NCBI GenBank assembly: GCA_945887955.1
Contig: CAMCZO010000018.1
Span: 1-37,889, forward strand
DNA length: 37,889 nt
Direction of reading: 5' to 3'
Source: Chitinophaga pinensis
GTDB lineage: Bacteria; Bacteroidota; Bacteroidia; B-17B0; Aurantibacillaceae
Made by a program: the position numbers and the translations under genes. Each line of letters opens with the position of its first letter. Positions within the stretch are counted from its first letter, which is position 1. Under the pieces are notes generated by a model that worked only from the letters and a program-made list of their open reading frames with translations, searched no databases and was not told the origin of the DNA. This document shows positions 1-7,333 of the stretch, piece by piece.

Positions 1-53
1 CACGTTTGAGGGGCGTGTGCGCAAGCGTATGGGTTCAAGTCCCATTCCGGGTA
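1..53 (+). tRNA. tRNA-Leu(GAG), 3' part only
   Basis: The window begins inside this tRNA. Visible parts are the anticodon stem CACGT/GCGTG around loop TTGAGGG (anticodon GAG, reading CUC/CUU), a long class II variable arm (TGCGC-AA-GCGTA), the T arm ATGGG-TTCAAGT-CCCAT, the 3' acceptor strand TCCGGGT and discriminator A53. The long variable arm and G37 fit tRNA-Leu. CCA is not encoded, so it would be added after transcription. The 5' acceptor and D arm lie outside the window. Confidence 0.9.
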
Positions 54-57
54 CGGG

Positions 58-99
58 GCCGGTCTTTTTAGAGAAATTTTTAAAAGACCGGCTTTTTTT
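58..99 (+). terminator. Rho-independent terminator of tRNA-Leu
   Basis: An 11-bp perfect stem (58-68 GCCGGTCTTTT pairs with 82-92 AAAAGACCGGC), a 13-base loop and a run of seven T (93-99), four bases after the tRNA. It lies inside the reading frame of the recombinase remnant on the other strand. Confidence 0.85.
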
Positions 100-275
100 A
101 TTCTCTAAATCCCTTGCTATTTCAGAGATGTAGCCAATTACTGAATTTACTTTTGGGGTTCGATAATGGTCATTTTTTGAATCGTATACCAAACCATCAG
201 GAAATATGGTATTTTGAAAAATTTGTTTTGTCTTCAATTTTTCAATTGAGACTTTAAAACATTTTAAAATAAAAA

Positions 276-2087
276 TTATTGTGCTTCTATTTTTTTAGAA
301 AAACGTTTTCGGGTATTCTCATCTAAATGAATTTTACGTAAACGAATAAATAAAGGAGTTATTTCTACATACTCATCACCTTGAATATATTCCATAGATT
401 CTTCTAAGCTGAATTTTATTTTAGGTACAATGCGCATTTTATCATCAGTGCCACTGGCTCGCATATTTGTTAATTGTTTTTCGGCACAAAGATTAACAAC
501 TAAATCATCCGGACGGATGTGTTCGCCAATAATCATTCCTGGATAAATTTCTTCTCCGGCTTCTATAAAAAATTTACCTCTATCTTGTAACTTATCAATA
601 CTATAAGCAACTGCTGTTCCTTTATCTTTGCTAATTAAAACGCCAGCAATTCGGCTTGGTATATGGCCTTTCCATGGCTCATAGGCTTTAAAACGATGCG
701 CCATAATTGCTTCGCCAGCGGTAGCAGTTAAAACATTATTACGTAAACCTATAATACCTCGAGATGGAATTTCAAATTCAATGTGAGTTAAATCCCCTTT
801 AGGCTCCATAATTAATAAATTGCCTTTTCGTTGGCTTACTAAATCAATAACTTTACTCGAAGATTCTTGAGGCACATCAACAGTTAACACTTCTATTGGC
901 TCACATTTTACACCGTCTATTTCTTTTACGATCACCTGCGGTTGACCTAATTGTAATTCATAGCCCTCACGACGCATGGTTTCAATTAATACTGACAAAT
1001 GTAAAATACCACGACCAAACACAAGATATGAATCAGGTGAACCTGTTTCTTCAACACGCATGGCTAAGTTTTTTTCTAACTCTTTAAATAATCGGTCGCG
1101 CAAATGACGAGATGTTACATACTTCCCGTCTTTACCAAAGAAAGGAGAATTATTGATTGTAAACAACATGCTCATTGTAGGCTCATCTATATGCATGGTT
1201 GGCATTCCTTCTGGGTTTTCGAAATCAGAAACTGTATCGCCAATTTCAAAACCATCAATCCCTGTAAAAGCACAAATGTCACCAGTTTCGGCCTCTGCTA
1301 CTTTTAATTTTCCTAAGCCATCAAAAATAAATAATTCTTTTATTCGCGATTTTTGAATTCTACCATCTCGTTTTACAACGCTAACAGGCATATTTTCTTT
1401 AATAATTCCACGAAAAATTCTACCTACAGCAATTCTTCCAATAAATGAAGAATAATCTAAAGAAGTAATTTGAATTTGTAATGTGCCCTCTCGTTTAGGC
1501 GCTGTTGGAATATTTTCAATAATAGTATCTAATAAATAAGTAACGTCTTTAGTTGGATGATTATAATCTGCTGCCATCCATCCTTGTTTGCTCGAACCAA
1601 AAACAGTAGGGAAATTTAGCTGATCTTCGGTAGCATCTAAATTAAAAAATAAATCAAATACATTATCGTGAACTTCTTCGGGCCTACAATTGGGCTTGTC
1701 TACTTTATTGATTACTAAAATAGCTTTTTTACCTGCCGAAATTGCTTTTTGTAAAACAAAACGTGTTTGAGGCATTGGACCTTCAAAAGCATCTACCAAT
1801 AAAATAACTCCATCAGCCATATTCATTACTCGCTCAACTTCTCCACCAAAATCGGCGTGACCAGGAGTATCGATGATGTTAATTTTTGTGCCCTTGTATT
1901 GAACTGACACATTTTTTGCTAAAATTGTAATTCCACGTTCACGTTCTAAATCATTATTATCTAAAATTAATTCTCCGGTTTGTTGATTTTCGCGGAATAA
2001 ATTACAAGTATGTAAAATTTTATCAACCAAGGTAGTTTTACCGTGGTCAACGTGAGCAATAATGGCAATATTTCTTATTTCAGACAT
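276..2087 (-). CDS. typA: Ribosome-associated GTPase BipA/TypA
   Basis: A translational GTPase of the EF-G/LepA superfamily that binds 70S ribosomes and assists 50S assembly and stress adaptation. At 603 residues it has the usual length. The G domain shows AHVDHGKTT (G1, residues 11-19), ERGITI (G2), DTPGHADFGGEVERV (G3) and NKVDKP (G4). The C-terminal half contains the BipA-type GQPQVIVKEIDG and PSRGIIGLRN segments and ends in a lysine-rich tail. It is transcribed alone, away from the operon at 2204-7072, with its own -7 box 22 bases upstream of the start. Its stop codon abuts the recombinase remnant, so the deletion or insertion that left that scar did not damage bipA. Confidence 0.97.
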   Translation of the reverse strand: MSEIRNIAIIAHVDHGKTTLVDKILHTCNLFRENQQTGELILDNNDLERERGITILAKNVSVQYKGTKINIIDTPGHADFGGEVERVMNMADGVILLVDAFEGPMPQTRFVLQKAISAGKKAILVINKVDKPNCRPEEVHDNVFDLFFNLDATEDQLNFPTVFGSSKQGWMAADYNHPTKDVTYLLDTIIENIPTAPKREGTLQIQITSLDYSSFIGRIAVGRIFRGIIKENMPVSVVKRDGRIQKSRIKELFIFDGLGKLKVAEAETGDICAFTGIDGFEIGDTVSDFENPEGMPTMHIDEPTMSMLFTINNSPFFGKDGKYVTSRHLRDRLFKELEKNLAMRVEETGSPDSYLVFGRGILHLSVLIETMRREGYELQLGQPQVIVKEIDGVKCEPIEVLTVDVPQESSSKVIDLVSQRKGNLLIMEPKGDLTHIEFEIPSRGIIGLRNNVLTATAGEAIMAHRFKAYEPWKGHIPSRIAGVLISKDKGTAVAYSIDKLQDRGKFFIEAGEEIYPGMIIGEHIRPDDLVVNLCAEKQLTNMRASGTDDKMRIVPKIKFSLEESMEYIQGDEYVEITPLFIRLRKIHLDENTRKRFSKKIEAQ

Positions 2088-2108
2088 TAAATTTATTTTT
2101 TAAGGTTG

Positions 2109-2116
2109 CAAATATA
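2109..2116 (-). promoter_or_regulatory. -7 box for bipA
   Basis: TATATTTG on the minus strand matches the Bacteroidota -7 consensus TAnnTTTG exactly, 22 bases before the bipA ATG. No good -33 TTTG is seen at the expected spacing. Confidence 0.5.
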
Positions 2117-2162
2117 TGGATTTTAAATGAATAAGATGCATAGCGACTTCATTTAAGTCTTG

Positions 2163-2201
2163 TAATTAAGCCTATTTATCATAAAATAGACTTCTTAATT
2201 A
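2163..2201 (-). terminator. Stem-loop after the 2204-2674 gene
   Basis: TAATTAAG (2163-2170) pairs with CTTAATTA (2194-2201), with an inner CTATTT/AAATAG stem. It starts two bases after the stop codon of the last gene of the minus-strand operon. There is no T run after it on that strand, so it may stabilise the 3' end rather than terminate intrinsically. Confidence 0.35.
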
Positions 2202-2203
2202 AG

Positions 2204-2674
2204 TTATTGATTATTAAAATAGAAAAAATTGTTTTCTAAAATAATTACATCTTCTTTTTTATTAATAATTTGAATTTTTATCCGATTTTTTTCAAGATTT
2301 GATACCCCATTTATTAAGATTTTATATTCAAAAGGCTTTGGTTGTATAATATTTTGATTGATTTTATCAACTACGTTAAAAAACGATTCATATTTAAAAC
2401 CACCTATGTAAATGAGTTTAAAAATGCTATCGTTGTTTGTTTCTATTAATTGGCCATTATCGAGTAAAATATTAATGTTGCTTTTGTAATTAGCTGGTAT
2501 AACCAAATAAAAAAGATCATTTTTATTTTTAAAAATACTATCGCTTTGATTTTCTTTTTGAAAAAAATAAAGTTGTTGGGTATCTTTTTTAAATTTTAAA
2601 AGATTATTTGTTTGTGCAAAAAAAATAGTTGAATATAAAAGAAAAGTAAAAGATATATATAACCTAGCTTTCAA
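2204..2674 (-). CDS. Secreted hypothetical protein
   Basis: A 156-residue protein of unknown function. It starts with a clear Sec signal peptide (MKARLYISFTFLLYSTIFFAQ, cleavage after about residue 20). The mature part is rich in Asn, Ile, Lys and Phe and looks all-beta (alternating hydrophobic strands such as LFYLVIPANY and YKILINGV). It has no cysteines, so neither a lipobox nor disulfides. It is last in the minus-strand operon, 47 bases after tatA, so it may be co-transcribed or have its own weak promoter. No family is recognised; a small periplasmic or surface beta-sandwich is the most one can infer. Confidence 0.7.
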   Translation of the reverse strand: MKARLYISFTFLLYSTIFFAQTNNLLKFKKDTQQLYFFQKENQSDSIFKNKNDLFYLVIPANYKSNINILLDNGQLIETNNDSIFKLIYIGGFKYESFFNVVDKINQNIIQPKPFEYKILINGVSNLEKNRIKIQIINKKEDVIILENNFFYFNNQ

Positions 2675-2721
2675 AAACTTAAAATTAATTTTTTGTTGAA
2701 TGAAGTTTCTTTGATAAAAGC

Positions 2722-2973
2722 CTATTCTTTTTCAATTTCTTTTTTTAATTCTTGAACTTGTTCGTTAACTTGTTCGATAACATCCTCGTTTCCTTTTAGA
2801 ATATCTTTTTGAATATCGCTACTGGCATTTTTAAATTCTCTAATTCCTTTTCCTAGTGTTTTTGCTATGCTAGGCAAGCCTTTTCCGCCAAATAAAAGCA
2901 AAATAACAAAAATAATAATTACGACCTCTCCGCCGCCTAAATTCAAGAATAATATAAATTGATTTAAAGCCAT
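2722..2973 (-). CDS. tatA: Twin-arginine translocase subunit TatA
   Basis: An 83-residue TatA/Hcf106 protein that oligomerises in the inner membrane to form the passage for folded twin-arginine substrates. It has one N-terminal membrane helix (about residues 13-29, VVIIIFVILLLFGGKGLP), the conserved FGGKGLPSIAK hinge, the amphipathic helix (TLGKGIREFKNASSD) and an acidic/basic charged tail. The FGxxxLP hinge identifies the family. TatC is not in the window. It starts two bases after the stop of the 36-residue membrane peptide and follows the RimK cluster, so it is very likely co-transcribed with them. Confidence 0.93.
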   Translation of the reverse strand: MALNQFILFLNLGGGEVVIIIFVILLLFGGKGLPSIAKTLGKGIREFKNASSDIQKDILKGNEDVIEQVNEQVQELKKEIEKE

Positions 2974-2975
2974 AC

Positions 2976-3086
2976 TTATTTTTTTCCGCTACGCATAAAT
3001 TTAAAAATAACAACGCAACCTGTAAAAAAGACAATAGCAATAAATGCCAGTATAAAAAAATCAGATAAATCGATTGAATTATTCAT
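2976..3086 (-). CDS. 36-residue single-pass membrane peptide
   Basis: A small gene read from the sequence: ATG at 3084-3086, stop TAA at 2976-2978. The peptide starts MNNSIDLSDF, continues as a hydrophobic helix of about 20 residues (FILAFIAIVFFTGCVVIF) and ends KFMRSGKK, which by the positive-inside rule puts the C-terminus in the cytoplasm. It sits 17 bases after the AspA-like gene and only 2 bases before tatA, the spacing expected of a translated operon member. No family is recognised. It could be a small partner of the Tat pore or of the Rim proteins (inference only). Confidence 0.6.
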   Translation of the reverse strand: MNNSIDLSDFFILAFIAIVFFTGCVVIFKFMRSGKK

Positions 3087-3103
3087 CGAGTAAAATTACA
3101 AAA

Positions 3104-4054
3104 TTAATCTTCATTCATACCAATATGAATTAAAGCATCTCCTTCGTCCACAACCGGTCGATTATTTATTCCGATAATATATCCATTTACTTTACTTATA
3201 ATCTTTTCTTCTGTTTTACCAAAAGGATTAAAAATAAAGCCAATTAAATCGCCTTCTGCCACTGGCGCACCATTTTTAATGCTCATATGAAATAAGCCGC
3301 TACTATTAGCTCTTACCCAAGTTGTTTTTTCGATTGCGACAGGATTATTATCTGGCACTTCAAAATTAATCATATGGTATGCATTCAATAATCGCAAACA
3401 ACCGTTTACGCCTTCGTTAATCGCGCTATAGTCAAAGCGCATGCTCTCTCCACCTTCATAAACTAAAATTGGTTTATTTTTTTTTGCAGCTTCTTTTCTA
3501 AATGTATTATCGCGATACTTACTATTGATAATAATGGGGGCTGAAAATTTTCGAGCTAAATCAACGTTAGCTTTAATGTTAAATACACATCTTAGCTGAG
3601 GATAATTGTTAATTCTTGCCCCTCCAGTATGAAAATCTACACCAAAATCTATAATGGGCAAAATGTGTTTCATAATGTCGTAAGCAATTCTGCTTCCAAA
3701 AGAACCTGTTTTGCTTCCAGGAAAGCAACGATTAAGGTCTCTTCCATCAGGTAAATCGCGGCTACCATATAAAAAAGAAATTACATTAATTACGGGTATA
3801 GCAATTAATGTTCCGCAATTAAGTTTAGACACTTCGTCGTGAAGCATTACTTTTCTTACAATTTCTATACCATTAGTTTCTTCGCCATGCATACCCGCTG
3901 ATAAAAGCATTACAGGGCCTTCGTTTTTTGATCGTAAAACATAAACTGGTATTTCAATTTTTGTTTTAGTATGTAATTCATACGAGTTTAAAATTACCGT
4001 TTTTGTTTCGCCAGGTAAAATTGATTGTCTGTTTATTATAATTGCAGATTGCAT
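3104..4054 (-). CDS. AspA/AstE-family zinc carboxypeptidase-like protein
   Basis: A 316-residue member of the succinylglutamate desuccinylase/aspartoacylase family (M14-like zinc hydrolases). Zinc ligands are visible as AGMHGEE (His56, Glu59) and VDFHTGG (His142). DLNRCFPG (about 106-112) is the substrate-binding stretch and VYEGGE carries the likely catalytic Glu. The C-terminal third is a small beta domain (SSGLFHMSIKNGAPVAEGDLIGFI), as in other AstE-like proteins. It lies 7 bases downstream of rimK. Homologues are repeatedly found beside RimK and the RimB-like protease, which suggests it removes or edits glutamate added by RimK rather than acting in arginine catabolism. No other ast genes are present. 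Confidence 0.85.
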   Translation of the reverse strand: MQSAIIINRQSILPGETKTVILNSYELHTKTKIEIPVYVLRSKNEGPVMLLSAGMHGEETNGIEIVRKVMLHDEVSKLNCGTLIAIPVINVISFLYGSRDLPDGRDLNRCFPGSKTGSFGSRIAYDIMKHILPIIDFGVDFHTGGARINNYPQLRCVFNIKANVDLARKFSAPIIINSKYRDNTFRKEAAKKNKPILVYEGGESMRFDYSAINEGVNGCLRLLNAYHMINFEVPDNNPVAIEKTTWVRANSSGLFHMSIKNGAPVAEGDLIGFIFNPFGKTEEKIISKVNGYIIGINNRPVVDEGDALIHIGMNED

Positions 4055-4061
4055 ATTTTAA

Positions 4062-4958
4062 CTATTCTCCGGGTTTATTAAATTCATTTCTTTCAACATA
4101 TTCAATTATTTTACCTGCAATGTCTATTCCTGTAGCGCCTTCTATGCCCTCTAATCCAGGAGACGAGTTCACTTCCATAACTAAAGGCCCACGTTTAGAT
4201 TGCAATAAATCGACTCCTGCAATACCTAAACCTAATTTTTTTACAGCTTTAATTGCTGTTGCTCGTTCTTCGGGGCTTAATTGAATAACCGAAGCTGATC
4301 CGCCACGATGCAGGTTACTTCTAAATTCGCCATCTTTTGCTTGTCGTTTCATGGCTCCAACAATTTGTCCGTCAACAATAAAAACTCGAATATCAGCGCC
4401 ACCAGCTTCTTTAATAAATTCTTGAACAAGCATGTTTGCTTTTATCTTCATAAAAGCTTCAATTACACTTTTAGCAGCTTTATGATTATCGGCTAAAATA
4501 ACGCCAATGCCTTGAGTGCCCTCTAATAACTTTATAATACAAGGTGCGCCACCAATGCTTTCGATAACATTATCAATATCTTTTTCTTTTGGTGATGAGG
4601 CAAAAGCTGTTTTAGGAATACCGATGCCTGCACGAGCTAATATTTGCAAACTTCGAAGTTTGTCGCGAGATCTTACTAGAGCCTGAGATTCTACAGCAGT
4701 AAAAATTTTCATCATTTCAAATTGACGAACAACTGCAGAGCCATAAAACGTAGCCGATGATCCAATTCGAGGGATAACGGCGTTTACATCAGTTACTTCT
4801 TTTCCATTAAAAAAAATGTGAGGCCTGCCTTGTTCAATCACTAATACAGTTTTCATGTGGTCTAATAAAAGCATCTCGTGTCCTCTATTTTCACCAGCTT
4901 CAATTAAACGTTGAGTTGAGTACAAACTTTTATTGCGAGATAAGATAACTATTTTCAT
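4062..4958 (-). CDS. rimK: RimK-type ATP-grasp alpha-L-glutamate ligase
   Basis: 298 residues against 300 for E. coli RimK, which adds glutamates to the C-terminus of ribosomal protein S6. It has the pre-ATP-grasp domain ([22 protein letters not shown]), then the ATP-grasp fold: [20 protein letters not shown] (nucleotide lysine and glycine loop), [30 protein letters not shown], and the metal-binding [14 protein letters not shown] (Glu-Val-Asn). The match is full length with no gaps. It stands between the RimB-like protease (20-base gap) and the AspA-like gene (7-base gap), all minus strand, which supports a dedicated glutamylation/deglutamylation module. Whether S6 is the target here is inferred from the family. 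Confidence 0.93.
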   Translation of the reverse strand: MKIVILSRNKSLYSTQRLIEAGENRGHEMLLLDHMKTVLVIEQGRPHIFFNGKEVTDVNAVIPRIGSSATFYGSAVVRQFEMMKIFTAVESQALVRSRDKLRSLQILARAGIGIPKTAFASSPKEKDIDNVIESIGGAPCIIKLLEGTQGIGVILADNHKAAKSVIEAFMKIKANMLVQEFIKEAGGADIRVFIVDGQIVGAMKRQAKDGEFRSNLHRGGSASVIQLSPEERATAIKAVKKLGLGIAGVDLLQSKRGPLVMEVNSSPGLEGIEGATGIDIAGKIIEYVERNEFNKPGE

Positions 4959-4978
4959 ACTGTTTTTTTTGGACTTAA

Positions 4979-5413
4979 TTAATTTAAATTATTAATATGT
5001 AATTTGCTAACATCAATTAAAAACCGACTTTTTAAAATACGGCGACCTATTAAAACTGGATAACGCATATTATCTCTATTGGTAAGTGAAATGGAACTCC
5101 GTATTTTTTTATTTCCTAATAAAATAAGTGTTTTAATTATAAATCTTTCCTCCATTTCGCCAAATGAATTTTTAATTTTTTTTTGTTTAAACTCTTCGAA
5201 TCTAAATTCTTCTTTTGCAAAGGGATCGATTTTAAAATGAAGGATTAGCTTTCCATCAACTTGCTTAACTTCAATAGAATCACAATGGATAGAGGATGTG
5301 TAAGCACCAGTATCAATCTTAGCTTCGATGGAATCAATACCTAAAAGAGGAAAAGAAATAAATTCTCTTCTTCCAATTAAAAATAAAGGTAAGTTAGGCA
5401 AAGTGTGAGTCAT
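4979..5413 (-). CDS. RimB-like retropepsin-fold protease (ATP-dependent zinc protease family)
   Basis: A 144-residue protein of the family once called DUF785. The aspartic-protease-like motif is [11 protein letters not shown] with Asp34-Thr-Gly, preceded by [13 protein letters not shown] and followed by [19 protein letters not shown], the flap and second half of the retropepsin-like barrel. It overlaps the end of the FAD oxidoreductase gene by 20 bases and precedes rimK. In Pseudomonas, RimB acts with RimA and RimK to regulate S6 polyglutamylation, and comparative genomics links this fold to RimK and M14/AspA genes. A regulatory or processing role on RimK or its product is therefore the best reading, though proteolysis is not proven for the family. 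Confidence 0.85.
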   Translation of the reverse strand: MTHTLPNLPLFLIGRREFISFPLLGIDSIEAKIDTGAYTSSIHCDSIEVKQVDGKLILHFKIDPFAKEEFRFEEFKQKKIKNSFGEMEERFIIKTLILLGNKKIRSSISLTNRDNMRYPVLIGRRILKSRFLIDVSKLHINNLN

Positions 5414-6452
5414 AAAATCTATTTACATTAATATCGGGATGAAGGGCTTGTTTATTTAAGCAGAAATTTACAAAGTTTTTTCCAAAGTATGGTGCTAACA
5501 TGACACCTTTTGTTCCTAGGCCATTAAATACATATAAATTTTTGTATTTTGGATGCTGGCCAATAATGGGTCTTCTGTCGGCAGACGATGGCCTAACGCC
5601 TGCTTGATGATTAATTAGTTGATAATTGCAGCCGATTATTTTTTTTAATTTTTCTTTTAATTCCAACAAACCTTTATTGGTTGGTTGATCAGTTGAATCG
5701 TCCCAGGCGTAGGTAGCTCCTACTTTATATGTTTGATCGGCGACGTCCATTATAAATCCGTTTTTATTGAGAATTTTATTTTTAAAGTTTAGTTCATTTG
5801 TTTGAATGGTTATAATTTCACCTTTTGCTGGCTTAAGAGGAATCCAATTAAAAAAAGGATTATGTTTAACCAAATGGCCCTCACAAAAAATTATATGTTT
5901 TGCTTTTATTGTTTTGAAAATTATACCATCTTCTTCCATTTTTAAGTTAGAATAATCAAAAGTTTGTGAAATAATATCATGTTTAAAAAATTCATCAGAT
6001 TTTTTTATAAATGCAACTAAATCTAAATTTCCACAATTTTCAACTAAGCCATAATAATCGTTTAAATAACAATTTTTAAAATCTAAGTGATGAGAGTCAT
6101 TAATAAATGGATTTAAAAAAGCACCTAGATTTTGTTGTGATTTTTTTAGCCATAAATTTTTTTCCTGATCTTCAACAAATGGTTTTATAATTTGTCGCTG
6201 AGTAATAAGAGAAGTGTTTAATGTTTTCTCGCATGCAGAATAAAAAATATTTAATTCTGAGATTAGCTCATCTGCCATCCAACTTTTTGTTAAGCGTTTA
6301 AAAACAATCGGGTTCCAAATGCCTGCCGCAACATTAGAGCAATTACTCAATTTTGAGTTGCCAATCATTTTAAATCGGATAGAATTTTGATGAAAATGAT
6401 GAGCCAAAACATTAGCTGCTAAACCTTGACCAACGATAATAAAATCTATCAT
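5394..6452 (-). CDS. FAD-dependent oxidoreductase (DAO/glycine-oxidase type)
   Basis: A 352-residue flavoprotein. The N-terminal Rossmann motif is IIVGQGLAANVLAHHF (GxGxxA), followed by the FAD-binding SNVAAGIWNPIVFKRL. The C-terminal DAO motif is AGVRPSSADRRPIIG...NLYVFNGLGTKGVMLAP, typical of amino-acid oxidases and the C-terminal half of MnmC. Substrate is unknown: likely a D- or secondary amine, or a modified base. Start ATG at 6450-6452 overlaps the preceding stop by four bases, and its 3' end overlaps the RimB-like gene by 20 bases, so translation is probably coupled. Being upstream of the Rim triad may be historical rather than functional. Confidence 0.85.
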   Translation of the reverse strand: MIDFIIVGQGLAANVLAHHFHQNSIRFKMIGNSKLSNCSNVAAGIWNPIVFKRLTKSWMADELISELNIFYSACEKTLNTSLITQRQIIKPFVEDQEKNLWLKKSQQNLGAFLNPFINDSHHLDFKNCYLNDYYGLVENCGNLDLVAFIKKSDEFFKHDIISQTFDYSNLKMEEDGIIFKTIKAKHIIFCEGHLVKHNPFFNWIPLKPAKGEIITIQTNELNFKNKILNKNGFIMDVADQTYKVGATYAWDDSTDQPTNKGLLELKEKLKKIIGCNYQLINHQAGVRPSSADRRPIIGQHPKYKNLYVFNGLGTKGVMLAPYFGKNFVNFCLNKQALHPDINVNRFYDSHFA

Positions 6453-7072
6453 CGTTTGTTTTCGGACTTTACGTGTGGATTAAAATTTCTTTTATTTCCT
6501 CTAAATGAACTCGAGAAAAATAAAATCATTTTAGCGCCGATAATATTTTGAACTTGACTAATTTCTCCAAAAAATTCTACTCCAAAACCCATGTCGTAGG
6601 TTATTTTTTTAATAAGCTGAATACTTGAATAAGCGCCATATCCATCATAAAACAAAGGTTTAATGCCTAATGAATCAGAAATTGTTTGAACGCCAGTTAC
6701 TCCGGTAATACCTATAAAAAAAGCAAGGTTTATTTTTTGAGTTTCTTTTCTTAATCCATAACCAATATGTAATTGCGAATTGTTGTTGCCTGTAAACGCA
6801 TTGCCAGATATTACTAATCCAGTTTGAAAATGTTGGCGCCTTATATGAAATTGATAATCTACATTAATAGATTTTTGAATATCCTTACGAATACTCGAAT
6901 TTAAAAATCCTCCTCCAAGACATAAATAATTATTGTGTATTCTATATCGCTTTCCATTATTAATAATTTCTTCTTGCCGATCATAAATAGGTTTATCTAT
7001 AATCAACCCTTGATTTTGAGCTGAACCAATAAAATAAAAAAATAAACCGAATATTATTAATAGATATTTAAT
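6449..7072 (-). CDS. Secreted beta-barrel-like hypothetical protein, uncertain start
   Basis: A hypothetical outer-membrane-like protein with short alternating strands (YQFHIRRQHFQTGLVI, INLAFFIGITGVTG, DMGFGVEFFGEIS) and a basic tail. The nearest standard start is TTG at 7004-7006 (185 residues), but that begins inside the mature protein. The open frame upstream codes a perfect signal peptide, KYLLIIFGLFFYFIGSAQ, whose only plausible initiator is ATT at 7070-7072 (207 residues); no ATG, GTG or TTG lies in frame before it. Either a rare ATT start is used or the ATG has been lost by mutation. It heads the Rim operon and overlaps the oxidoreductase start by 4 bases. Function unknown. Confidence 0.6.
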   Translation of the reverse strand: MKYLLIIFGLFFYFIGSAQNQGLIIDKPIYDRQEEIINNGKRYRIHNNYLCLGGGFLNSSIRKDIQKSINVDYQFHIRRQHFQTGLVISGNAFTGNNNSQLHIGYGLRKETQKINLAFFIGITGVTGVQTISDSLGIKPLFYDGYGAYSSIQLIKKITYDMGFGVEFFGEISQVQNIIGAKMILFFSSSFRGNKRNFNPHVKSENKR

Positions 7073-7333
7073 ACTGCTAATATAAAATAAATATAACTGT
7101 TTAGAATAAATAAATAATTATTTAGCCTAATTATTGACCTTATAGAATCCTAAATTGATGTTACTTATGATTTTTTTTATAAATTGTCGTTATTATCTTC
7201 TTGAAATTTTTAAATATTATTATATTGATCATTATTTTAATATAATAATCAATTAATATTTAGTTTATTATTTAAGTTTGTTTTCTTTATTTCAAATTGT
7301 TAATTTCACTTTTTTAAATCTTCTTGTAAAATC
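7073..7333. other. AT-rich divergent intergenic region
   Basis: About 260 bases of very AT-rich DNA between the minus-strand Rim operon and the plus-strand K+ channel gene. The only recognisable signal is the -7 box at 7273-7280. No coding frame or stable hairpin is evident; the operon's own promoter is not clear (TATATTTA at about -10 to -17 from the ATT start is the nearest candidate). Confidence 0.5.
7273..7280 (+). promoter_or_regulatory. -7 box for the K+ channel gene
   Basis: TAAGTTTG fits TAnnTTTG. Transcription would start near 7287, leaving a leader of about 45 bases. The -33 element is not convincing. Confidence 0.4.

Larger units (their letters stand above)
1..261 (-). pseudogene. 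Serine recombinase C-terminal remnant
   Basis: A minus-strand frame is open from about 261 to the window edge with no start codon. It reads a stretch with IFPDGLVYD, then YRTPKVNSVIGYI, then ENKKS, and continues through the antisense of tRNA-Leu as VPGMGLEPIR. As recalled for the family, Bacteroidota serine site-specific recombinases end with a block FPEGl-yd...yrT..vNsi...KK followed by tRNA-antisense residues (TGLEP...), because their genes abut the tRNA they inserted beside. The catalytic resolvase domain should lie upstream, but bipA occupies that place, so only the tail is left. Frame and residues are seen; the family assignment is from pattern memory and needs a search. Confidence 0.6.

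Noticed and set aside
896..1356. Three small plus-strand frames inside bipA
   Set aside because: Antisense shadows of a highly conserved gene; no promoter or coding pattern.
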